Source: JANQEU01 sp965601455 (lineage in GTDB: Bacteria; Bacteroidota; Bacteroidia; Cytophagales; Cyclobacteriaceae). Taken from it: a DNA stretch of 64,000 bases. The stretch covers positions 682,001 through 746,000 of the forward strand of contig OZ271831.1 of the NCBI GenBank assembly GCA_965601455.1, read 5' to 3'. Under the pieces are notes generated by a model. It did not search any database. It saw nothing but the letters and a program-made list of their open reading frames with translations, and was not told the origin of the DNA. Shown in pieces: positions 29,578 to 37,771 of the stretch (positions within the stretch are counted from its first letter, which is position 1; each line of letters opens with the position of its first letter). The translations under genes and the position numbers were made by a program.

Positions 29578-30945
29578 ATGGAGAATTTAACACCCAGACA
29601 GATAGTAGAGGAGCTGGATAAATATATCATCGGCCAGGGGGACGCCAAACGGAATGTGGCAATAGCGATGAGAAACAGGTGGAGAAGGATGAATGTTAAG
29701 AGTGATATCAAAGGGGATATTGTTCCGAACAATATCCTTCTGATTGGAGCGACAGGTGTAGGTAAAACTGAAATTGCACGACGATTGGCGAAAATTGCTG
29801 ATGCTCCATTTACTAAGGTTGAGGCCTCAAAATTTACCGAAGTCGGTTATGTGGGTCGGGATGTGGAGAGCATGGTTCGTGATCTGGTGGAACAGTCGAT
29901 CAATATGGTTCGAATCAAGAAGAAGGAAGAAGTCAAAGAGAAGGCTTCGGATATTGTAGAGGCTCAAATACTTGATGCGTTAATACCTCCCGTTAAGGCT
30001 TCCTCAAGAGTGGCTATTGGTGATGAGCCAATTTCGGAAGATCGTGAGCTAAATGAGAAGACACGTGAAAAATTCCGGGAAAAAGTAAAGAATGGCGAAC
30101 TAGACGATAGAAAAATCGAGATAGAAGTCAAACAACCAGCGAATAATGGAGTTGGTATGATTGGCGGAGGGATGATGGACGAGGCTTCGATGATCAACTT
30201 ACAGGACATGTTAAACAACATGCTACCGAAGAAATCTAAAAAGAGAAAAGTCACGATTGCCGAGGCCAGGAAAATTTTAATGGATGAAGAAACCTCCAGA
30301 CTTATCGATATGGATGAGGTTAAGGATGAGGCACTTAGGAAAGCAGCTAACGCTGGTATCATCTTCATCGACGAAATAGACAAAATCGCCGGAGGCCGGG
30401 GTGGTAAAGGTGGCCCTGACGTAAGCCGGGAAGGAGTTCAAAGAGATTTACTTCCGATTGTCGAAGGAAGTGCGGTAAATACTAAGTATGGTGTTGTTAA
30501 TACTGATCACATCCTTTTCATCGCAGCAGGTGCTTTTCACTTCAGTAAGCCTTCGGATATGATTCCCGAACTACAAGGTAGATTCCCGATAAGAGTGGAA
30601 TTGAATAACCTGACAAAGGAGGATTTTCTACGTATCCTAAAAGAACCGAAGAATGCCTTGACCAAGCAGTATATGGCACTGATTGAAGCAGAAGAAGTTG
30701 AATTGACTTTTGAAGAAGATGCCATAGAGGAAATTGCGGAAATGGCTTTCAAGATCAATGAAGAGGTCGAGAATATTGGAGCACGAAGGCTGCACACGGT
30801 GATGAGCAAACTTTTGAATGAAATCCTTTTCGACATACCTGATACGATAGGTCCGAATGCAAAAATCGTAGTCAATCGATCAATGGTTCAGGATAAACTT
30901 GCAGAACTGGTCAAAGACAAGGATTTAAGTGAGTATATACTCTAA
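29578..30945 (+). CDS. hslU: HslU, ATPase subunit of the HslUV protease
   Basis: This 455-residue AAA+ unfoldase has LDKYIIGQGDAKRNVAIAMRNRWRR at the N-terminus, Walker A GATGVGKTEIAR, the pore motif region GYVGRDVESM, an intermediate (I) domain from about 110 to 245, and Walker B IIFIDEIDKIAGG. The C-terminus ends LSEYIL, like the tail that docks into HslV. HslU feeds proteins to the HslV peptidase; no hslV lies beside it, although it usually precedes hslU in proteobacteria. It follows lon and converges on a STAS-like gene. Confidence 0.95.
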   Translation: MENLTPRQIVEELDKYIIGQGDAKRNVAIAMRNRWRRMNVKSDIKGDIVPNNILLIGATGVGKTEIARRLAKIADAPFTKVEASKFTEVGYVGRDVESMVRDLVEQSINMVRIKKKEEVKEKASDIVEAQILDALIPPVKASSRVAIGDEPISEDRELNEKTREKFREKVKNGELDDRKIEIEVKQPANNGVGMIGGGMMDEASMINLQDMLNNMLPKKSKKRKVTIAEARKILMDEETSRLIDMDEVKDEALRKAANAGIIFIDEIDKIAGGRGGKGGPDVSREGVQRDLLPIVEGSAVNTKYGVVNTDHILFIAAGAFHFSKPSDMIPELQGRFPIRVELNNLTKEDFLRILKEPKNALTKQYMALIEAEEVELTFEEDAIEEIAEMAFKINEEVENIGARRLHTVMSKLLNEILFDIPDTIGPNAKIVVNRSMVQDKLAELVKDKDLSEYIL

Positions 30946-30954
30946 GGACTGGAA

Positions 30955-31362
30955 TTAGCTGTCGGTAACTTCTGATTCATTTAATATCCAATCTTCAGCT
31001 TCGTCGATTCTTGTGAAGTGACCAAGTTGAACATCGGAGTTGTTGATCTTTGAGAACCTCTTTACCCCCATGGCCGTGATGATTTGTTGAGGCATCACGA
31101 AAGCCATGTACTTTAATCCATTTTCTGCCAAGCTAGGCATCGTCGAACTGGCATACTCATTGTCCTCCTTACTAACAGGACCTTGATTTAAAGAATCCAC
31201 AAGAAGAGAATGGACATCATATTTGACAGATGACTCTACAATGGAATCAATAGCATGGCGAAAGTTAGAGGAGCGGACAAAGCCGAGATATGAAGCTTTT
31301 AATTGCTTTCGATCTGAGTCATAATATAATTTGACCTCCTGGCTTTCAATAATCTGGATCAT
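30955..31362 (-). CDS. Hypothetical protein, possible STAS/SpoIIAA-like fold
   Basis: This 135-residue cytoplasmic protein has an alternating strand-helix pattern: an initial IESQEVKLYYDSDRKQL hairpin, a helix RHAIDSIVESSVKY, a buried strand HSLLVDSLNQG and a late strand LGHFTRIDEAEDWIL. This resembles STAS/SpoIIAA-like proteins of Bacteroidota, where the Asp-Ser in VDS can be a phospho-site or a structural turn. No signal or membrane segment is present. The assignment rests only on pattern and length. It lies alone, convergent with hslU and 96 nt from the peptidase gene. Confidence 0.6.
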   Translation of the reverse strand: MIQIIESQEVKLYYDSDRKQLKASYLGFVRSSNFRHAIDSIVESSVKYDVHSLLVDSLNQGPVSKEDNEYASSTMPSLAENGLKYMAFVMPQQIITAMGVKRFSKINNSDVQLGHFTRIDEAEDWILNESEVTDS

Positions 31363-31458
31363 AACCTTATAATTAGTTTTTCTAAAAGTATGTCCAGACT
31401 CTGCAGAAGCTTGGAAATCGTGATATACAAAGTGTCTACAGAGAGAAATTATTAGATT

Positions 31459-32577
31459 TTACCGATCATGAATTACTTCCAACACCTGTTCAATAGGTAA
31501 TGCCTCGGCGGTTCGTCCTTGATGTCCTTGAAGTGTAGTGGCGGCGAATAGGGAATTGATGATTGCTTCTTCTGTAGCCTCAATAGTTGCCATGAATAAG
31601 GAAGTCATTTCTTCGTTTCGAAGGGTCATCTTTTTTTCCACCTCCTTCTTGGATGAATGAGGAATAAGGTTTTTGCGAAAATTGGAAAATGCGATAACAT
31701 AATCTCCGCTTCCATTGGAAGCAATTCCTCCCGTTTTTGCCAGTCCTAACATAGCACGTTTTGCCAATCGCTTCAGATTCCTGGCGTCTACAGGTGCGTT
31801 CGTCGCTACAACGATCATACAGGAACCATCAGCATCTTCGATTTGATTTCGGAAATAATAGTTATTCAGGATTTCCCCGATTGGAGCCCCATCAATTTGC
31901 AGAACGCCACCGAAATTTGATTGGATCAGGACCCCTATGGTGTAACCACCCAATTGCTTAGGTAGTATCCTTGATGAGGTTCCGATTCCGCCCTTGTATC
32001 CGAAGGCTCGAGTACCAGTGCCAGCACCTACATTACCTTCCTCAACAAATCCATTTTTTGCCTTGGTAAGTGCATTCATTACATGATTAGTGGTAATACT
32101 CATTGCTCGGATATCATTCAGGTACCCATCATTGGTTTCTCCGACTACCGCATTCACCGACCGGACTTCTTCGTTTCCTTCTTTCAATAAAGTGTATTCA
32201 ATAAGCCCTTGTACCCCAACGGGTACACTTAAGGTGTTCGTTAGGATTATTGGGGTTTCAATGTTTCCTAATTCTTCTACCTGGCTATAACCTGCAAGCT
32301 TGCCAAATCCATTGCCAATGTAGATAGCTGCTGGACATTTCCATTGAAAAATATCTTTATCATGGGGGATTATGGCTGTAACACCTGTTCGTATGTCAGT
32401 ACCTTCAATCAGGGTTTCGTGTCCAACTTTGACACCAGGGACATCGGTAATCGCATTCTGTCCTCCAGGTTTCATTACACCAATCTTTATTCCCAAATCC
32501 CTGGGTCTTTTCTGAGTCAATGCTTGAGAAAAAGTCATGACTGTAAACAATAGCAGCATCATTAATTTCCTAATCAT
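31459..32577 (-). CDS. P1-family (DmpA/BapA-like) aminopeptidase, secreted
   Basis: This 372-residue N-terminal-nucleophile peptidase has a signal peptide from the ATG at 32577, which overlaps the previous stop as ATGA. The conserved ITDVPGVKVGH and TGVTAIIPH strands open the mature protein. The self-cleavage site is expected before Ser290 in SNGSGDYVIAFS, which then acts as nucleophile. DmpA/BapA enzymes remove N-terminal D- or beta-amino residues from small peptides or amides. It is the last gene of the operon permease-guanidino hydrolase-peptidase, which suggests processing of unusual amino-acid derivatives. Confidence 0.88.
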   Translation of the reverse strand: MIRKLMMLLLFTVMTFSQALTQKRPRDLGIKIGVMKPGGQNAITDVPGVKVGHETLIEGTDIRTGVTAIIPHDKDIFQWKCPAAIYIGNGFGKLAGYSQVEELGNIETPIILTNTLSVPVGVQGLIEYTLLKEGNEEVRSVNAVVGETNDGYLNDIRAMSITTNHVMNALTKAKNGFVEEGNVGAGTGTRAFGYKGGIGTSSRILPKQLGGYTIGVLIQSNFGGVLQIDGAPIGEILNNYYFRNQIEDADGSCMIVVATNAPVDARNLKRLAKRAMLGLAKTGGIASNGSGDYVIAFSNFRKNLIPHSSKKEVEKKMTLRNEEMTSLFMATIEATEEAIINSLFAATTLQGHQGRTAEALPIEQVLEVIHDR

Positions 32578-33458
32578 ATGGCTCTTTTTATTGGCCTGGT
32601 CAAGCACGTTGGTCCCCCTTCTCCTTTCAAGCTAATTTCCTTTCCCTGGTACTCCATAACCTGGCATCCTGCAGCTTCCAGACGGGATTTTGTAATTGGA
32701 TTTCCGGATACCATCAGGCAATTGCTGGGTTCAATGGCCAGCACATTACATCCCATGGTATCAAATTCTTCATCAGGAACTTCAATCAATTCGTAATGCA
32801 TTTCGAGTAGAAGCTCTCTGAAATGAATCGGTAGTAAAGGAGAATAAACCAGAGCCTTTTTGTGGTCCACTGGGCTTAAAACTGACATGAGATGAAAAAC
32901 ATCTGACGGACCCTTAAAGTGAGGCATTTCGGCGACAACTACCCGTATATTATGTGGTTCTAAATAGGATTTTAATTGACTAATGCCATTCATATTGGTG
33001 CGATAGGTATGCCCGACCGCCAGTGTGTGGGAATCCAACCAGGTCACATCACCTCCCTCCAGTGTCCCTGGAGATTTGATTGCCCCCAGAATAGATATAT
33101 TGTGATCTGTGAAGTATGTCTTTTGACAATCTGGCTCAGGTATTCTCTCCGCTTTACCCATGTTGCACAGAATCATTCCAAAATCAGTTGAGATTGAAGC
33201 ATCCCGGCAGTAAATGGAATCCATGCTGACACGATCTGTGTCGGGTAGGAAATGGAATTCTGTTCCCGTTTTTGCCAGGATGTCCTCCAGAAATTCGAAT
33301 TCCAGGGTGGCAGGGTCGAAAAGGGGCGCTTCGTAATAATTTAAGTTCTCCCATTCCTTATCGATAATATCTTGACTCCTATAGGCATCACGAGGACGTT
33401 TAATCAGGACAGAAGTAAGTCTTCCTACTTCGCTATGTGCTGTGGTTTTTTCAGACAT
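32574..33458 (-). CDS. Guanidino-group hydrolase (dimethylarginine dimethylaminohydrolase/arginine deiminase-like)
   Basis: This 294-residue protein of the amidinotransferase/DDAH superfamily is read from the ATG at 33458, one base after the permease stop. The family motifs are visible: YCRDAS, GTLEGGDVTWLD (substrate acid), the catalytic His in GPSDVFHLMSVL and the nucleophilic Cys285 in GGPTCLTRPI. The size matches DDAH-type single-domain enzymes rather than full arginine deiminases of about 400 residues. The expected reaction is hydrolysis of arginine or methylarginine to citrulline. The AdiC-like permease upstream supports an arginine-like substrate, by inference. Confidence 0.82.
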   Translation of the reverse strand: MSEKTTAHSEVGRLTSVLIKRPRDAYRSQDIIDKEWENLNYYEAPLFDPATLEFEFLEDILAKTGTEFHFLPDTDRVSMDSIYCRDASISTDFGMILCNMGKAERIPEPDCQKTYFTDHNISILGAIKSPGTLEGGDVTWLDSHTLAVGHTYRTNMNGISQLKSYLEPHNIRVVVAEMPHFKGPSDVFHLMSVLSPVDHKKALVYSPLLPIHFRELLLEMHYELIEVPDEEFDTMGCNVLAIEPSNCLMVSGNPITKSRLEAAGCQVMEYQGKEISLKGEGGPTCLTRPIKRAI

Positions 33459-33459
33459 G

Positions 33460-34752
33460 CTATCTCTTAATTTGTATCCATATGTAAAGGGGAATTCCAG
33501 CAATCAGCGATATGAAGCCCCAGTAAACGATTTCCATTCCCGAACCTGCAATAGCCCAAATCGAGTAGATAAAAGCGATACAAGCAAGAATTACCTTCAA
33601 CATCACAGCATCAAAAAGTCTCTTTTTAATATATGCAACAACGAGGTAAGACGCTGATGTAAAAAGATAGGCAATCAATGCCGTCATACTGGAAAGTAAA
33701 AGGGCGAACTCAAACGCTTTCGCCAATCCTCGAGTATAATTCATCATCATTAGAAGGGAAACAAACACACTGGAAAAAACCACACTGGCTACAGGAACAC
33801 CTTTTGCGTTTTCTCTTCCAAAAAAAGAAGGGAATAACTTGTCTTTAGCGATCGCGGCTGGTATTTGACCCTGTATCAATATCCATCCATTCAGAGCACC
33901 CAAGGTAGATATAACCGCTCCACCAGCAACGATGTATTCGGCTTCAGACCCCCATATTAAGCGGGCGGCGTCTGCAAATGGGGCGGTGGAATTCTGTAGT
34001 TCTTCCGCTGGTATAAGTCCCATGAGGACTAGTGTACACAGGAGGTAAATTAATCCAGTAAGTGAAATACCGAAGTAGGTAGCACGGGGAATGGTTCGAG
34101 TTGGGTTTTCAACTTCTGACGACGGAATGGTCGCGCACTCAAGTCCCATATAGGCAAAGAAAGTCAATGCACCTGTTGCTGTAATGGCTCTGACATTGCT
34201 TATGTCACTAATGTTAAATGGGTGGTAGTTCGTCAAATCGATATAGAAAATGCCAAACAGAACGATGGCGAATAGTGGAGCAATCTTAAGAATGCTGGTG
34301 ATCAATTGAAAAATTCCGGCTTCGCGAATTCCCCTTGTATTTATCCAGGTAACTAACCACAATAGGGATAAACCCAGTACCGTAGAAAGAAAGAAGTTTT
34401 CGTTCAATATTGGAAAGAAAACTCCCAGATAACTAACCAGCGCGACTAGTATTGCCGCGTTGGCGCACCATACAGAAATCCAATATCCCCAGGCAACGAG
34501 AAAACCAGCGAAATCTCCCAGTCCCTCCCTGGTATAGGTGTATGGACCGCCGGAGCGACCGGGCAGCATTTTGCTTATTTCAATGAAAACAAAGGCGAGA
34601 GCCGCTGCACCAATACCTGAGATTAACCATCCCAAAATGGAAATGGGGCCGTATGAAGCAAGAGTTGCAGGTAATAGAAAAATTCCCGCTCCTATCATAT
34701 TACCAACCACAAGAGAGGAACTCGTCCAGAATCCTAGTTTTTTTTTGCCCAT
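33460..34752 (-). CDS. APC-superfamily amino acid permease, AdiC-like
   Basis: This 430-residue protein has about 12 membrane helices. The first helix carries VVGNMIGAGIFLLPATLA, the unwound G-x-G substrate motif of APC transporters. The segment RSGGPYTYTREGLGDFAGF and WISVWCANAAILV resemble the arginine/agmatine antiporter AdiC closely by eye. The preferred start is the ATG at 34752; an upstream ATG at 34803 would overlap the divergent promoter. It heads the operon with the guanidino hydrolase and peptidase. Arginine or a related compound is the likely cargo, but this is inferred from resemblance and context. Confidence 0.87.
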   Translation of the reverse strand: MGKKKLGFWTSSSLVVGNMIGAGIFLLPATLASYGPISILGWLISGIGAAALAFVFIEISKMLPGRSGGPYTYTREGLGDFAGFLVAWGYWISVWCANAAILVALVSYLGVFFPILNENFFLSTVLGLSLLWLVTWINTRGIREAGIFQLITSILKIAPLFAIVLFGIFYIDLTNYHPFNISDISNVRAITATGALTFFAYMGLECATIPSSEVENPTRTIPRATYFGISLTGLIYLLCTLVLMGLIPAEELQNSTAPFADAARLIWGSEAEYIVAGGAVISTLGALNGWILIQGQIPAAIAKDKLFPSFFGRENAKGVPVASVVFSSVFVSLLMMMNYTRGLAKAFEFALLLSSMTALIAYLFTSASYLVVAYIKKRLFDAVMLKVILACIAFIYSIWAIAGSGMEIVYWGFISLIAGIPLYIWIQIKR

Positions 34753-34761
34753 TATGGTCGG

Positions 34762-34791
34762 TTGGCTATAAGAGTTAAAAGAGTAATTTTG
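34762..34791 (+). promoter_or_regulatory. Bacteroidota-type promoter for the Rieske oxygenase gene
   Basis: TTG (34762-34764), 19 nt, then TAATTTTG (34784-34791) matches the TTG-N17-23-TAnnTTTG consensus of the Bacteroidota primary sigma factor. Transcription would start near 34798, 12 nt before the ATG at 34810. This argues against the upstream in-frame ATG at 34762 as a start. Confidence 0.55.
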
Positions 34792-34809
34792 AAAGATACA
34801 CAAATAGTC

Positions 34810-35910
34810 ATGACAAATCCTTCCTACTCAATAGATCCAATTATTGAATCGGCTGAGACGTTGCCTGCTTCATTTTATCGTGATCCACACACATTTGAGC
34901 AAATCAAAGAAGACATTTTTTACAGAAGTTGGCAATTTGTGGGGGATGATCGGTTAGTTCAACTTCCGGGGCATGTACATCCATTTACGCTGATGGATGG
35001 TTTTCTTACGGAACCAATGGTTTTAACCAGGGGAGAAAACAATGAAATATCCTGTCTAAGTAATGTCTGTACACACCGTGGAAATCTTGTGGTGGGTGAA
35101 TCAGGTAAGAAAAAGAAACTAATATGTGCCTATCACGGAAGAAGGTTTGACTTGAACGGATCCTTTGAATACATGCCGGAGTTTCAGGATGCGAAGGATT
35201 TTCCCCGTGAATGTGATAACCTCCATCGATTTTCGCTTGAAAAGTTAGGACCTCTAATTTTTGCTAAGATGGGGGGAGATATAGACTTTGGTAAAATCAT
35301 CCAGGACATCAGTCACTATATTGGCTTCCTACCACTTGAAGAGTTCATTTATTCCGAACCTCATTCCAAAGATTATCTCGTAAACGCTCATTGGGCATTA
35401 TATGTAGACAACTACCTGGAAGGTTTTCATATTCCGTTTGTGCATCATGATTTGAACGCGGTATTGGATTATCAGAGTTATGAGACGGTCATTGGAGATC
35501 ACTTCAATGTTCAGATTGGTGTGGGACAACCGTCAGAGAATCTTTTTGAATTACCTGATGATCATCCTCATTCAGGTCAACCAATAGCTGCTTATTACTT
35601 TTGGGTTTTCCCCAACATCATGTTGAATTTTTACCCATGGGGCTTGTCTGTCAATGTGGTTCGTCCACTTTCACTTAATCAGACCAAGGTTTCTTTTCTG
35701 ACTTATATCTACGACCAGGAGAAATTCGCTCAGGGCGCTACTGAACTCCTGGACAAAGTAGAAAGAGAGGACGAATTTGTGGTCGAGGGAGTACAGAAAG
35801 GTGTGAAATCCAGGTACTATCAATCGGGCAGATTTTCACCTCAAAAGGAAAAAGGTGTACATCATTTTCATCAGCTACTAAGTACCTATCTATCCGGTAA
35901 CTCGACGTAA
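34810..35910 (+). CDS. Rieske [2Fe-2S] aromatic ring-hydroxylating/N-demethylating oxygenase alpha subunit
   Basis: This 366-residue protein has a Rieske domain with C-x-H (Cys87, His89) and C-x2-H (Cys106, His109). A catalytic domain follows whose mononuclear iron motif DNYLEGFHIPFVH supplies His207 and His212; a distant Asp would complete the site. Family members hydroxylate aromatics or oxidatively demethylate quaternary amines such as betaines, using electrons from a separate reductase. No reductase or ferredoxin gene is adjacent. It is divergent from the permease-guanidino hydrolase operon, so a methylated-amine substrate is possible; this is inference. Confidence 0.88.
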   Translation: MTNPSYSIDPIIESAETLPASFYRDPHTFEQIKEDIFYRSWQFVGDDRLVQLPGHVHPFTLMDGFLTEPMVLTRGENNEISCLSNVCTHRGNLVVGESGKKKKLICAYHGRRFDLNGSFEYMPEFQDAKDFPRECDNLHRFSLEKLGPLIFAKMGGDIDFGKIIQDISHYIGFLPLEEFIYSEPHSKDYLVNAHWALYVDNYLEGFHIPFVHHDLNAVLDYQSYETVIGDHFNVQIGVGQPSENLFELPDDHPHSGQPIAAYYFWVFPNIMLNFYPWGLSVNVVRPLSLNQTKVSFLTYIYDQEKFAQGATELLDKVEREDEFVVEGVQKGVKSRYYQSGRFSPQKEKGVHHFHQLLSTYLSGNST

Positions 35911-35921
35911 ATGGAGCCTGG

Positions 35922-36755
35922 TTAGAAATTGAAGTTGTTTGGATCCGGACCCACACGTTGGTTTTTATCAAGCGAATCAATTTGCTTCATATCCTCATCG
36001 GTGATTTCAAAATCAAAAACATTAGCGTTTTGTTCAATACGCCCTTTCTTTGAAGATTTGGGTATGGTGATAACTCCCTTTTGTAGGTTCCAGCGAAGCA
36101 CCAGTTGCGCTACTGATTTGCCGTAGGAATCAGCTAATTCCTTTAGGAGGTCTATTGAGAAAATACCTCCCTGCATCAAAGGAGACCATGCCTCGTATCT
36201 GATGTTACTTTCGTTGCAAAAATCAATTAATTCTTGTTGAACAAGTCTTGGATGAAATTCTACCTGGTTGACGGCGGGTATTACTTCGCAATTCTTTTGG
36301 ATATCTTTTAGGTGGTGGATCATGAAATTACTCACACCAATAGCTTTTACTTTCCCACTTTTATAGATCTCCTCAAGTGCTTTCCACGTTTCAATAAATT
36401 TTCCTTTTACTGGCCAATGAACCAGATAAAGATCGATGTATTCCAGGTCAAGATTTTTCATACTCCGATCAAATGCTTTTAACGTGGATTGATATCCCTG
36501 ATCAGCATTCCAGACCTTACTGGTTACAAATACCTTATCCCGGTCGATTTCAGATGTTCGGACGGCTTCACCAACTCCTTTTTCATTTGCATAAAAGGCT
36601 GCGGTATCAATATGCCTATACCCATATTCAAGTGCCCAATGAATGGCATTGATGACTTCTTCTCCTTCTTTCGACTGGTATACTCCTAATCCGAAGTAGG
36701 GCATCTCTAATCCATTGTTAAGGGTAAATGTTCCTTGTAAATCTGTTATTCTCAT
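35922..36755 (-). CDS. Aldo/keto reductase (AKR5-like, diketogulonate reductase type)
   Basis: This 277-residue TIM-barrel reductase has the full catalytic tetrad: Asp and Tyr in HIDTAAFYANEKGVG, Lys in VTSKVWN and His in LYLVHWPVKGKF. The phosphate-binding IPKSSKKGRIEQNA segment near the C-terminus selects NADPH. The short loops match the AKR5 group (2,5-diketo-D-gluconate or methylglyoxal reductases). It is convergent with the Rieske gene (11 nt between stops) and stands alone in its transcript. Confidence 0.92.
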   Translation of the reverse strand: MRITDLQGTFTLNNGLEMPYFGLGVYQSKEGEEVINAIHWALEYGYRHIDTAAFYANEKGVGEAVRTSEIDRDKVFVTSKVWNADQGYQSTLKAFDRSMKNLDLEYIDLYLVHWPVKGKFIETWKALEEIYKSGKVKAIGVSNFMIHHLKDIQKNCEVIPAVNQVEFHPRLVQQELIDFCNESNIRYEAWSPLMQGGIFSIDLLKELADSYGKSVAQLVLRWNLQKGVITIPKSSKKGRIEQNANVFDFEITDEDMKQIDSLDKNQRVGPDPNNFNF

Positions 36756-36812
36756 GGCTTAAAACTAGTACTCAGAATTCCATTTTTAAGTATTTATGAA
36801 CTTATTGGTTGC

Positions 36813-37640
36813 TTAGGTTGCCCAGAAAGTGGATAGAAAATTAATCACTCGATATACTGCTTGAGTCAAGCCTCCCGCAATAAAAACCCACAATCCAAGG
36901 AGCAAGGCCCATACCCATTTTACTGAGAGAAATACTCTAAGAGAAAAGACTGCATATAAAATAGGAATAAGCAAGACGAAGGTAAATAACCATATTCCCC
37001 ATGCATTAAGGTCAAATTGCTTCGCGATTAGAGATATCAAATTATCAAGAATATCCCCAACACAAATGGAGAGAAGGAAAAGGGTAAAGTAGTGAAAACT
37101 GAATATCAATATGTCGTAATAAAAGTGCCTAATCCTGAAAGTAACAGCATATAAAAGCAAGGCTATCAATGGGACGTTCAGAATCATCATTGATTGGGAC
37201 AAGCTATTTTTCACCCTGTCATACTTCCGGGAATAATCTTCAAGAGTAATGCTTTCCTTTTCCAATTTCTTTTCAACCATGCGGGTTGCAATTTTGCTGT
37301 AAGGTTGATAGTGCATTTGGTCATATAAGGTCAAGGAATAATCTGTCAATGGACTTAGAAAAAAATAGATCACATTCACAAAGAGAAACAAAGTCACTGG
37401 TGGCAGAAACTTCCTTCGTTTCCCGTCCAGGTACTCGGCGGTCATTCTTCCCGGTTTAAGAACAAGGTATTTAGCACTTATCCAAAAACGGTTGTCAAAG
37501 AAGAACATATTACTGGCAAGCTCGGTGAGTAATCGCCAAATAGACCGATCTTCATTTTCGATGGCCTTTTGCCCACAATTTGGACAGAATTTCCCCTGGA
37601 AGAGAGTGCCACAATTGAGACATTTTTCGGAATTCAACAT
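36813..37640 (-). CDS. DUF3667 membrane protein with N-terminal zinc ribbon
   Basis: This 275-residue protein starts at the ATG at 37640, just before a zinc ribbon with two CxxC pairs (CLNCG and CPNCG, separated by 14 residues). Then comes the DUF3667 core: FFFDNRFWISAKYLVLKPGRM and YLDGKRRKFLPPVTLFLFVN. About five hydrophobic helices fill the rest. This family is common in Bacteroidota and has no known function. The zinc ribbon should face the cytoplasm. The gene is divergent from the carboxypeptidase. Confidence 0.85.
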   Translation of the reverse strand: MLNSEKCLNCGTLFQGKFCPNCGQKAIENEDRSIWRLLTELASNMFFFDNRFWISAKYLVLKPGRMTAEYLDGKRRKFLPPVTLFLFVNVIYFFLSPLTDYSLTLYDQMHYQPYSKIATRMVEKKLEKESITLEDYSRKYDRVKNSLSQSMMILNVPLIALLLYAVTFRIRHFYYDILIFSFHYFTLFLLSICVGDILDNLISLIAKQFDLNAWGIWLFTFVLLIPILYAVFSLRVFLSVKWVWALLLGLWVFIAGGLTQAVYRVINFLSTFWAT

Positions 37641-37771
37641 AAATCGCAAGTAATACAAAAAATCCTAAAAGCCTTGATCGCAACCACTTACAATCACTAT
37701 GTTCAACTAGTGTATTTGTCGGCTAATGGAGACAGAGAGTTCCTGTAGATTGCATGCCAAACCCGATAAAA

